Shown here one piece after another: positions 26,699-36,660 of a stretch of 46,594 nt of DNA. The notes beneath the pieces were generated by a model. The model made no database searches. It saw nothing but the letters and a program-made list of their open reading frames with translations, and was not told the DNA's origin. The stretch spans positions 1-46,594 of the forward strand of contig QZJG01000049.1 of assembly GCA_003599275.1 (NCBI GenBank), given 5' to 3'. Position 1 is the stretch's first letter. Each line of letters begins with the position of its first letter. The translations under genes and the position numbers were made by a program. Source of the DNA: Nitrospiraceae bacterium (GTDB lineage Bacteria; Nitrospirota; Thermodesulfovibrionia; UBA6902).

Positions 26699-27919
26699 TT
26701 AAAGCCTCGTTGTTTGCTTTTCGGTCGCGATTACGGTAATCCCTGAGGGGTCTAAATGGGCACGCCAGTAAGGTTTTTTGCTGTCAAAACCTATGTGGAC
26801 TTTTTCTTCGATCACATTATATGAATCAACGATTACCTTGTTCAGGGTACAACCTTTTTTTAGAACTACGTTATCCATAATGATCGAATCCCTGACCTCA
26901 ACACCGTCTTCTATTACAACCCCACGGCGGACAACGGAATTAATTAATTTGGCCTTATTAATGAGTGTCCCTTCGGCAATTATGCTGTTGGTGATCTCTC
27001 CCCCCAATATCTTGGTGGCAGGCAATTCATTTCTCGATGGGCGTATGGGCCAAAGCTCGTTGCTTATCTCAAATACCGGTTTTTCCCCTAACATATCCTG
27101 ATGCGCATCCCAGAAAGACTTTATGTTGCCAACGTCCCTCCAGTAGCCCGGCTCTTCAAAGGGCTTGGTCCCACGAATATTGTTTGTCTCAAAATCATAG
27201 GCGAAGAGACGTTCCCCTTCATTCATAAGGTTGGGAATCACGTGTTTGCCGAAGTCATATTCTTTTTTCCGCTCCGCCTGTATCAGTGCCTTTATTAAGG
27301 TATCCGTGTTGAAAATATAATTACCCATTGAACAATACGCTCTCGTCGGGTCGGTGGGTATACGTGGCGGGTCATCCGGTTTCTCAACAAACCCTTTAAT
27401 CCTCCCGTCATCAGCTGCATCGATAATCCCGAACGAACTGGCTTCGCTGACAGGGACGGGCCTTGCGGCAACTGTCACGTGGGCATTGCGTCCCAAGTGA
27501 AAATCTATCATCTGACGTATGTCCATTCGGTATATATGGTCTGCTCCAAATACAATTACAAGTTCCGGCTTATGCTGTCTGATGAGATTCAGGTTCTGGA
27601 ATACGGCATTGGCTGTACCCTGAAACCAGTCGGGTCCATACCTCATTTGGGGTGGAACAACCGTCACGAAATGCTCGCTTATGACGGAAGAAAGCCCCCA
27701 GTTTTCCCTGACATGTTCGATCAATGACTGGGATTTGTACTGCACAAGAAGATAAATAGAGAATATCTGCGAATTAATAAGATTGCTCAGAGCAAAATCT
27801 ATGATGCGGTATCGTCCCCCGAAAGGGACCGCGGGCTTTGAGCGTTCGAAGGTGAGAGGGAAAAGCCTTTCCCCCCGCCCGCCTGCCATGATCATTGCAA
27901 GAACTCTTGGATGGGCCAT
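26699..27919 (-). CDS. glgC: Glucose-1-phosphate adenylyltransferase
   Basis: Makes ADP-glucose from glucose-1-phosphate and ATP, the committed step of bacterial glycogen synthesis. The N-terminus has the nucleotidyltransferase signature AMIMAGGRGERLFPLTFERSKPAVPFGG. Later motifs include VFGADHIYRMD, the sugar-binding FVEKP and CSMGNYIF, and a C-terminal left-handed beta-helix (hexapeptide-like VVRRGVVIEDGVEVRDSIIMDNVVL). The length of 406 fits. No strong Shine-Dalgarno site precedes the ATG. No other glg genes are nearby. Confidence 0.97.
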   Translation of the reverse strand: MAHPRVLAMIMAGGRGERLFPLTFERSKPAVPFGGRYRIIDFALSNLINSQIFSIYLLVQYKSQSLIEHVRENWGLSSVISEHFVTVVPPQMRYGPDWFQGTANAVFQNLNLIRQHKPELVIVFGADHIYRMDIRQMIDFHLGRNAHVTVAARPVPVSEASSFGIIDAADDGRIKGFVEKPDDPPRIPTDPTRAYCSMGNYIFNTDTLIKALIQAERKKEYDFGKHVIPNLMNEGERLFAYDFETNNIRGTKPFEEPGYWRDVGNIKSFWDAHQDMLGEKPVFEISNELWPIRPSRNELPATKILGGEITNSIIAEGTLINKAKLINSVVRRGVVIEDGVEVRDSIIMDNVVLKKGCTLNKVIVDSYNVIEEKVHIGFDSKKPYWRAHLDPSGITVIATEKQTTRL

Positions 27920-28036
27920 ATTTTTTTATAACAATAGATTAATGAGTAGTTACGATAACTAAAAGGCAATTTAATTTCAAGACATCAGATTTTGATCTGA
28001 AATAAGGGGCAAAAATCGGACATAGTGATATTTTTC

Positions 28037-28062
28037 CCTTAACTCCTGACTCTAAACTCCGT
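28037..28062 (+). repeat. TAACTC-type repeat (copy R6) adjacent to the 3' end of ssrA
   Basis: Contains the 20-mer TAACTCCTGACTCTAAACTC at 28040-28059, identical to the copy inside aspS. It ends 6 bp from the CCA end of the tmRNA gene, so it would be transcribed in any 3' precursor of tmRNA. Confidence 0.75.
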
Positions 28063-28066
28063 CTTT

Positions 28067-28413
<347 letters not shown>

Positions 28414-28488
28414 GTTGATTAAATTATAACACAGCAAGTCTGCGAAATTGACAAACTCATTTTTTTTGGGTAAGGTTTATTCCACAAA

Positions 28489-29166
28489 ATGATCCCCTTT
28501 AAAGACGAGAATCCGACAAAGATATTCCCTTTTGTCACAATAGCGTTGATTGTCCTCAATACGGCAGTTTTAATATTGCAATCCTTTTCACGAGCAGATT
28601 CGAGAATTATTACATATGCCTATGGCGCTATCCCCAATTACCTTTTGACTTTTGAAGGCCTGCAACCCATTCATCCTTTTTTAACTGTCTTCACATCGAT
28701 GTTTATGCACGGCGGCCTCTTCCATCTCGGCGGCAACATGCTCTATCTCTGGATTTTCGGAAACAATATTGAGGACAGGCTGGGTCATGTGAGGTTCATA
28801 ATATTTTATCTCCTCTGCGGGCTTGCAGCGGCTTATGCCCACGCAATAACTGATCCGGCGTCGCAAATACCGATGGTAGGCGCAAGCGGAGCAGTATCTG
28901 GGATTCTCGGAGCATACCTCCTGCTGTTCCCCCATGCAAGGATACACACGCTTATCTTTCTGGGCTTCTTTATCCAGGTCGTCCGGCTCCCGGCGATACT
29001 GGTAATAGGTTTCTGGATTGTCATTCAGTTTATTAACGGGATGGTAAGTAAAGGTTTTGCCGGACAAGGCGGGATTGCATGGTTCGCACATATCGGGGGT
29101 TTTATCACCGGCCTTTTATTTGTAAAACTTTTTATATTGACAAAAAGCCGCCGGGGATTATTTTGA
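28489..29166 (+). CDS. Rhomboid family intramembrane serine protease
   Basis: A 225-residue membrane protein with about six transmembrane segments. The family motifs are HLGGNMLYLWIFGNNIEDR in the L1/TM2 region, the nucleophile in GASGAVSGILGAY (TM4) and the catalytic His in WFAHIGGFITG (TM6). Both catalytic residues are intact, so it is probably active. Substrates are unknown. It is a single gene, divergent from ssrA. Confidence 0.95.
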   Translation: MIPFKDENPTKIFPFVTIALIVLNTAVLILQSFSRADSRIITYAYGAIPNYLLTFEGLQPIHPFLTVFTSMFMHGGLFHLGGNMLYLWIFGNNIEDRLGHVRFIIFYLLCGLAAAYAHAITDPASQIPMVGASGAVSGILGAYLLLFPHARIHTLIFLGFFIQVVRLPAILVIGFWIVIQFINGMVSKGFAGQGGIAWFAHIGGFITGLLFVKLFILTKSRRGLF

Positions 29167-29301
29167 AAACTTTAAAATCATTTCATCCAGCAAGATTCCT
29201 GAGAAAAATCAAGGTAGAAGGATATATTTTCCCTTATTCCCCGATTCTAATCACATTTCTGCTGCTATAACGCCTTGTCTTCATCCCGGATTCATATTAT
29301 A

Positions 29302-29328
29302 TTAGCACTCACCTTACTGGAGTGCTAC
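29302..29328 (+). promoter_or_regulatory. CIRCE operator (HrcA-binding) upstream of groES
   Basis: TTAGCACTC-N9-GAGTGCTAC: the canonical 9-9-9 inverted repeat with a single mismatch (final A to C). It lies 62 bp before the groES ATG. It indicates HrcA-type heat-shock repression of groESL. Confidence 0.95.
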
Positions 29329-29389
29329 AATTTACTTGGTCATTAGTAGTACAAACCGATACCCAAACTAAAAGAAAGGAGACGTGACT

Positions 29390-29680
29390 ATGAAGTTTAG
29401 ACCATTGAAAGACAGAGTATTGGTAAAATACTCGGAAGAACCCGAAAAAAGTTCAGGAGGTATTTATATCCCTGATTCTGCAAAGGAAAAACCACAGAAA
29501 GGAGAGGTAATAGCCGTTGGATCAGGCAAGGTAACGGAAGACGGCAAGCTCCAGAAAATGGAAATCAAGGTAGGAGATGTTGTGTTGTTTGAGAAGTATT
29601 CCGGTTCAAAGATCAATATCGATAATGAAGAAGTTCTGATAATAAAAGAAGATGACATCCTGGGGATAGTGGAAAAATAA
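29390..29680 (+). CDS. groES: Co-chaperonin GroES
   Basis: A 96-residue lid of the GroEL chaperonin. It starts [14 protein letters not shown] and contains the flexible mobile-loop region ([14 protein letters not shown]) and [12 protein letters not shown]. The ATG at 29390 follows AAAGGAG at 7-nt spacing; an in-frame GTG two codons earlier is less likely. CIRCE lies upstream and groL downstream. Confidence 0.98.
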   Translation: MKFRPLKDRVLVKYSEEPEKSSGGIYIPDSAKEKPQKGEVIAVGSGKVTEDGKLQKMEIKVGDVVLFEKYSGSKINIDNEEVLIIKEDDILGIVEK

Positions 29681-29698
29681 ATGGATAGCGAGCGTATT

Positions 29699-31452
<1,754 letters not shown>

Positions 31453-31495
31453 AGGCAAAACCCGGTATCCCGGGACAGAAAACTGAAAGCCGATT

Positions 31496-31524
31496 AAAGG
31501 GTGAGGACAAAATCCTCACCCTTT
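31496..31524 (+). terminator. Intrinsic terminator after groL
   Basis: AAAGGGTGAGGA, loop CAAAA, TCCTCACCCTTT, then TCTTT. A perfect 9-12 bp stem about 45 nt past the stop. Confidence 0.93.
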
Positions 31525-31699
31525 CTTTATGAAAAATTCACCTGAGCCGGATTGTAAATATTTGCTCCGGGCTGCCAGTTTGATAACGAGCCATAATTAA
31601 AGTTGAATTGTCTAATAAGTTCTACTATGATATGCTACAGAAGCTATTCAGGGAACATAACGTTTAGCAACTTAAGACAGGGAAAAGGTTTAAAAGAAA

Positions 31700-33514
31700 A
31701 TGAAAAATATTTATTTTATAGAAGCAAAATCTCCGGGCGCCAATATATTCAGCAAATTCCCGATGCCGAGGATGGGATCTATCCTGCTGGCAACTATTCT
31801 GAAAAAGAAAGGTTATAACGCAAGGGCATTCATCGAGGACATTTCAGCCCCTGACTGGAAGCTGCTTGAGGACGCGGACCTCATCTGTATTTCTTCCATT
31901 ACGTCCACCGCTCCGCGCGCCTTTCAGATTGCAGGGAAATTCAAAAAGCTGGGGATACCTGTCGCAATCGGCGGGCCGCATTCGACTTTTCTGCCGGAAG
32001 AGAGCCTGCAGCACGTCGATTACGTTGTCAGGGGAGAAGGGGAAGAGACTATTGTCGAGCTTGTTGAACATCTCGAAGCCGGCAAGCCTCTTGATTCGAT
32101 AAAGGGATTGTCGTTCAGGAGCAATGACCAGATAGTCCACAACCCCGGCAGGGACCTTATGAAAAATTTAAATGATGCGCCTGTCCCTGACTACAGCGTC
32201 GTATATAACTGGAACAACCTGGTTGTGCCTGTTGCGACTTCGAGGGGATGCCCGTTTGCGTGCAGGTTCTGTTCCGTCATCCAGATGTTCGGAAGACAAT
32301 ACAGGCATAAGACAATAGACAGGATTATCGAAGAAATCAAGGCGGCGGCTTCATATAAACCGCGGCATGTGTTTTTTATCGATGACAATTTTGCCGCAAA
32401 CAAGAAGAGGACCAAAGAATTGTTGCGCGCCATGATCGCGAGCAACATAAAGATACAATGGAGCGCGCAGGTGAGGACCGATATTACGAAGGATGTCGAG
32501 CTTGTCGAATTGATGGCAAAGGCCGGATGCTTTGCGCTTTATATAGGCTTTGAGTCGATCAACCCGAAGACATTGGCGCTTTACAACAAGGGACAGGGAA
32601 TCGAAGACATCGAAAATTCCATCAAATTATTAAAGAAACATTCCATCAACATCCACGGCATGTTTGTGCTGGGTTCAGATACTGACGATATCCAGACCAT
32701 CAGGAAGACCCAGAGGTTTGCAAATAAGCTTGATATAGAGTCGATACAGTTTATGGTGCTTACCCCTCTGCCCGGGACCCCTGTGTTTGAAGAGATCAAG
32801 GAACAGGGGCGGCTTCTGCACACGGACTGGAGCAGGTACGACGCGCATCACGCGGTATTTGAGCCTAAACTGATGACCGCCGCCGAATTGCAGGTTGAGA
32901 CGCTCAAGGCCATGGGAAAATTTTATTCATGGTATTCCATTCTGCGCAATCTATGGGAATGGGACTTCTTCTATTCATTCGTCGGTATATACGGGAAGAG
33001 ATCGGTGAGAAAATCGCTCTCCGACAGCAGGGACTATTTACATAATGTAAAAGATATCATATCCGTGAAGTTCGACGAGCAGACCGACAGGATCAGGCAG
33101 TACCTTGCACAAAAGAAGGGGACCAGGAACATTGTTCTGAATACCTCTTCCCTTGAAAAAACAGAATCTCGCTTTTTTTCAGCGTTTCTTGAAGAGCTCG
33201 ATAAGGAGCTCGTTGTCAGGAATGGTGAATTCAGCATGAACACGGACACACTTGCCATCGCCCCTGTAGGTGAAAAACGGGAAGAGGGTCGCCCGAACCG
33301 CTTAAGCGATTTCTACGAAAAATACAAAGACAGGCGGGATTCCATAAAAGTGATCAATATAGAGTCCATTTCGCTCTATAAGACATGTGTCAATATCGGA
33401 TTACTGCTGAACATAAAGTCCCGGAAAATCCGTAAGGCATATGAGCATGCCCTCGAAAGCATCGGTGGTAACGCCTTCGAATGCAATCATGTGCTGGTAA
33501 TGGTCGAACAGTAG
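31700..33514 (+). CDS. B12-binding domain radical SAM protein
   Basis: A 604-residue class B-type (cobalamin-binding) radical SAM enzyme. The N-terminal 150 residues form a B12-binding Rossmann fold (GSILLATILKKKGYNARAF, then VAIGGPHSTFLPEE). The radical SAM cluster is C184-X3-C188-X2-C191 in SRGCPFACRFCS. VFFIDDNFAANKKR and GFESINPKTL are typical of the TIM barrel. After about residue 430 there is an extra C-terminal region of 170 residues (LNTSSLEKTESRFFSAFLEELDKE) that I do not recognise. The family includes methyltransferases and hopanoid or cofactor enzymes; the substrate is unknown. It is not in an obvious operon. Confidence 0.9.
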   Translation: MKNIYFIEAKSPGANIFSKFPMPRMGSILLATILKKKGYNARAFIEDISAPDWKLLEDADLICISSITSTAPRAFQIAGKFKKLGIPVAIGGPHSTFLPEESLQHVDYVVRGEGEETIVELVEHLEAGKPLDSIKGLSFRSNDQIVHNPGRDLMKNLNDAPVPDYSVVYNWNNLVVPVATSRGCPFACRFCSVIQMFGRQYRHKTIDRIIEEIKAAASYKPRHVFFIDDNFAANKKRTKELLRAMIASNIKIQWSAQVRTDITKDVELVELMAKAGCFALYIGFESINPKTLALYNKGQGIEDIENSIKLLKKHSINIHGMFVLGSDTDDIQTIRKTQRFANKLDIESIQFMVLTPLPGTPVFEEIKEQGRLLHTDWSRYDAHHAVFEPKLMTAAELQVETLKAMGKFYSWYSILRNLWEWDFFYSFVGIYGKRSVRKSLSDSRDYLHNVKDIISVKFDEQTDRIRQYLAQKKGTRNIVLNTSSLEKTESRFFSAFLEELDKELVVRNGEFSMNTDTLAIAPVGEKREEGRPNRLSDFYEKYKDRRDSIKVINIESISLYKTCVNIGLLLNIKSRKIRKAYEHALESIGGNAFECNHVLVMVEQ

Positions 33515-33617
33515 CAATCGGATATTCCGGCCCGGTCGGAAAGGAATCGCCAGATTTTATCAGGACACCACCTAAAAAGACCTTCAGGGATATGATAATA
33601 TTTACATGGAGGTGTAT

Positions 33618-33923
33618 ATGAGAAAAACTGTCATAATTGTATTTCTGATTTCCATTTTCACTTTCACTTTATCTTTAACTGACGGCTGGGCGCAGAAGAC
33701 GCCATTGGAAAAGGCTTATTCGCTCTATTTCCAGGGCAGGATGGAAGAGGCTATCAGTCTCATGAAAGGACATGCTGAAGGGAATCCCGACGCCCGCACC
33801 TATTATTTTATAGGGTATGCCTATTACAAGATGAAAAAAATGGATATGGCCAGGGAGTATTTTGACAAGGCCTACCAGATAGACCCTTTTTATGTCCCGG
33901 CAGTTCCAAAAGAAAAAAAATAA
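33618..33923 (+). CDS. Small exported TPR-repeat protein
   Basis: A 101-residue protein. The ATG at 33618 follows GGAGGTGTAT and is preferred over the ATG at 33606, which overlaps the ribosome site. A signal peptide (RKTVIIVFLISIFTFTLSL, cleaved around WAQ) precedes about two tetratricopeptide units (AYSLYFQGRMEEAISLMKG and TYYFIGYAYYKMKKMDMAR). Probably a periplasmic protein-protein adaptor. Convergent with the HAD phosphatase 10 bp away. Confidence 0.82.
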   Translation: MRKTVIIVFLISIFTFTLSLTDGWAQKTPLEKAYSLYFQGRMEEAISLMKGHAEGNPDARTYYFIGYAYYKMKKMDMAREYFDKAYQIDPFYVPAVPKEKK

Positions 33924-33933
33924 TCGCAGGGAA

Positions 33934-34632
33934 TCAATATCCTAAAAAGTCCATGAAGGCGCTGATGTCCTCAAGAGAATCAAAAACCATATCGGCATCG
34001 GTCCTGAGCAGGTCTTCTTTCGGGTAGGGGCCGGAGGCTACGGCGACACAACGTGCGCCGTGAATCTTTGCGCATTTGACATCTCTGGGGGTGTCCCCCA
34101 CTATGATGCATTCTCCCGCAGTGAATGCAAACCCTTTGGCCGCAAACTTCTTAAGGGCTATAGGCAGGAGCCTGTCCCTGTCTTCATCATCGCTGCCAAA
34201 GGCGCCGTCAAGGAAATATTCGTTCAGACCGAAAGAGTCAAGCTTTATTCTTGCACCGGTTTCGAGATTGCCGGTGAGAAGCCCGACAGGCATCTTCATC
34301 TCCCTCAACAGATCCAGTATTTCTTTTATCCCCGGTTTCAGACTTTTGCGGGGATTGTCAATTTCCCTCCCGAGGTAATCGAGATACAGGTCTCTTATCT
34401 TTTCCACTTTACCGTCCGGATTGGAAATCCCGTGCGCGCCCAACCCCTCTTTGATAATCTGGATATCGGTCTTTCCAGCCATAGGTATGTCTCTGAAGGC
34501 ATTCCGGATACCGAGAAGCTCATGAAAAGCCATGTCAAGAGACCTTGTACCAGCGCCCCCGGGACTTATCAAGGTCCCGTCGATGTCAAAAAGAATCAGG
34601 TTTTTTCCGTTCACCGGTTTATTATAACCCAA
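33934..34632 (-). CDS. HAD-superfamily hydrolase (phosphoglycolate phosphatase-like)
   Basis: About 232 residues. The HAD motifs are intact: motif I FDIDGTL (nucleophile Asp), motif II GLLTGN, and motif III GDTPRDVKCA. A helical cap lies between motifs I and II, as in phosphoglycolate phosphatase or beta-phosphoglucomutase relatives. The assigned start is a TTG with no clear ribosome site; a GTG six codons later is an alternative. It lies 53 bp downstream of the multiheme cytochrome gene on the same strand and may be cotranscribed. The substrate is not predictable. Confidence 0.88.
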   Translation of the reverse strand: MGYNKPVNGKNLILFDIDGTLISPGGAGTRSLDMAFHELLGIRNAFRDIPMAGKTDIQIIKEGLGAHGISNPDGKVEKIRDLYLDYLGREIDNPRKSLKPGIKEILDLLREMKMPVGLLTGNLETGARIKLDSFGLNEYFLDGAFGSDDEDRDRLLPIALKKFAAKGFAFTAGECIIVGDTPRDVKCAKIHGARCVAVASGPYPKEDLLRTDADMVFDSLEDISAFMDFLGY

Positions 34633-34685
34633 TAGCTGGGAAGTAATCCTGCGGGTTTATATACTGTCAAGGCACCCAGCAGCAG

Positions 34686-35933
34686 TTATGGGAGCTGTTC
34701 TTCTATTCCGATTTTCCGGATAACCTTTTGTACAGTGAACATCGTCTCGCCGGAATATGAATATGTCAGGAGTGCCTCGACCTCTACGGACGTGGCGTCG
34801 GGTTTTACAGGGATGATGAAAGTTTTTTTGTCCGGCGCTGCAGGTTTAAGCCCCAGGCCGAAATGCTCCGTAGCGGTCACATCCCATTCAGCCATGGGTA
34901 CCTTCTTGCCTCCAGTGAAATAAAAATCATTGACGGAGTAGTCATTTCTCGCAGAAAAAATCTCTTTGCCATTCTGATCTCGCACGGTCACGTCCAGGAC
35001 CATTTCAGGAATAACGGATCAGCCGTGGGGTATTTCGTGTCCCGCGTGACTTGCAAGTTCGACTATTACGACCACCGCAGGCATCTTATTGTTCTCATAA
35101 ATATCAATATACCTTGTCGCTCTTGCATTGACAGTCATGCTGACTGCCGAGCTGAGAAAATCAGGGTCGGAGGGCCCCAAAAACCTGTGGCTCAGCTCCT
35201 GTCCCTTCATATGACAGTCCTGGCAGGTGTCCGTATGGCCTTTTGAGACAAAATCATCTATATATGAAGTATAGATCGTGGGACACTCTTTCCAGAGGAC
35301 AGCAGGAGGGCAGTGATGACACTGTGCACAAAATTCGGAAGTCTTCATGAAGTCGGATCTTACCGTGCTGAATCCTATCCCTTCATGAGGTGAGTAGTCT
35401 ATGCTCCTCGGTCCGTAAATCACATCCTCACGGGGTTTGACATAATATCCAGTTGATTTCAGGTTGTGACAGACGCGGCAGTTAATGTTCAGTTTGGAAA
35501 GCTCCTTTATCGCGGCCTCCCGCTTTGCTGCGTTTCTCTCCTCTACGGAGGTCAACACAAGATCGCCGATGTGCAGAATGAGTTCCGGGGAGGCATCTTT
35601 AATTTGAGGCACGTGACAATCCAGACATATCGTCAGGTCTTTTCTCTCCAATGCTTCTTCCCTGTCGATGGCCAACCGAATGAAAGTCCTCATTGCCCTG
35701 AGCACGCGCGGGTCGGTTACCGAATTACCCATGCTCGACGTCTTCCACTCTTCGTATTTCTCTTCGTGACATCCTGCGCAGGTTTTGATGTCGTACATCA
35801 TGGCCAGTTCGTCAATGGTCAATGCTTTTTTTGCGTCCGCCGGTGATGGGACAATAGCTGCGGACAGCAACAGAATACCGAGTGCATTTCTCAGCTTATC
35901 GCAAAGGAATCGCGCAATATGTTTTCTCACCAT
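34686..35933 (-). CDS. Multiheme c-type cytochrome with in-frame TGA, probable selenoprotein
   Basis: Read through the TGA at 35021-35019 this is one 415-residue protein. The start ATG (35933) has GGAG six bases upstream. A signal peptide ends near PADA (residue 34). Five CXXCH haem sites follow: CAGCH (C52), CLDCH, CRVCH, CAQCH, CQDCH. A C-terminal beta-rich domain continues without frame change past codon 305 (TGA): HAGHEIPHG-TGA-SVIPEMVLDVTVRD, on to FTVQKVIRKI. Family members I recall have a similar GHxxPxG step followed by Cys or Asp and then a VLxVTVxD strand, so the frame downstream is clearly the same gene. A hairpin with an apical GGUC begins just after the TGA. Selenocysteine insertion is the best reading; a nonsense mutation or sequencing error is the alternative. 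Confidence 0.8.
34987..35021 (-). promoter_or_regulatory. Candidate bacterial SECIS element in the multiheme cytochrome mRNA
   Basis: Starting 3 nt after the TGA, GTTATTCC (35015-35008) pairs with GGACGTGAC (34995-34987), leaving one bulged C and two G-U pairs. The 12-nt loop is TGAAATGGTCCT. GGUC lies 17 nt after the UGA, close to its position in the E. coli fdhF SECIS, where GGU in the loop contacts SelB. The stem is modest, so the call is tentative. Confidence 0.5.
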
Positions 35934-36078
35934 TCTTGCTCCGGTTTTATTAATAATGCGGGTTAAGCTGCCATTGGTATAATTGTAGTTGCTTTTTGTT
36001 GCCGTGTAAAGAATTCCGGAATTAATTCTTTCCGGCTTCTTGCATTAAGCAATACATGCAATATACAATATTGCGTCT

Positions 36079-36153
<75 letters not shown>

Positions 36154-36159
36154 GTAAAG

Positions 36160-36657
36160 TTACCTCTTCAGCATTTTGTTCATCTTTGCGTAATACTCCA
36201 TCTCAAGCAGCCGTTTTTTCACGTTTACACCTGATGAATAACCTCCGATGGAGCCGTCTGATTCGATGACCCTGTGACAGGGGATGATGACAGGGACCGG
36301 GTTTTTTGAAAGCGCCTGTCCGACAGCCCTCACAGCCGCGGGCTTCCCGATTTTTTCAGCTACCCACTTGTATGTCCTCGTTTCACCGTAGGGTATCTCT
36401 TTAAGCGCAGCCCATACCTTATTTTCGAAATCCGTCCCAATGAGAAACTTTATCTTCTGGCTAAAGCTGTCGCTCTGACCCCGGAAATATGAATCAAGCT
36501 CTTTGATAAGACTATCCGGTGCCGTATTTTTTTTGAAAGACAATTGAGAGGGTTTGGTGAAAGAGACGCCGGAGAGGAACTTCCCTGAAAATATCAGATA
36601 CAGGGGACCCAGGGGAGAGACAAAAACATCATAAGCTGTAAATAGCTTGTCTACCAC
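36160..36657 (-). CDS. ogt: Methylated-DNA-protein-cysteine methyltransferase
   Basis: Repairs O6-alkylguanine by transferring the alkyl group to its own cysteine. The active site is IIPCHRV, preceded by the RAVGQALSKNP recognition region and YGETRTYKWVA. It is 165 residues long, the Ogt form without an Ada regulatory domain. It starts with GTG three bases after the relA/spoT stop, so it is probably translated from the same mRNA. Confidence 0.95.
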   Translation of the reverse strand: MVDKLFTAYDVFVSPLGPLYLIFSGKFLSGVSFTKPSQLSFKKNTAPDSLIKELDSYFRGQSDSFSQKIKFLIGTDFENKVWAALKEIPYGETRTYKWVAEKIGKPAAVRAVGQALSKNPVPVIIPCHRVIESDGSIGGYSSGVNVKKRLLEMEYYAKMNKMLKR

Positions 36658-36660
36658 TCG

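Noticed and set aside
34686..35003. Separate gene starting at the ATG at 35003 after the cytochrome stop
   Set aside because: No ribosome site, same frame as the cytochrome, and its sequence is the expected C-terminal domain; treated as one read-through gene.
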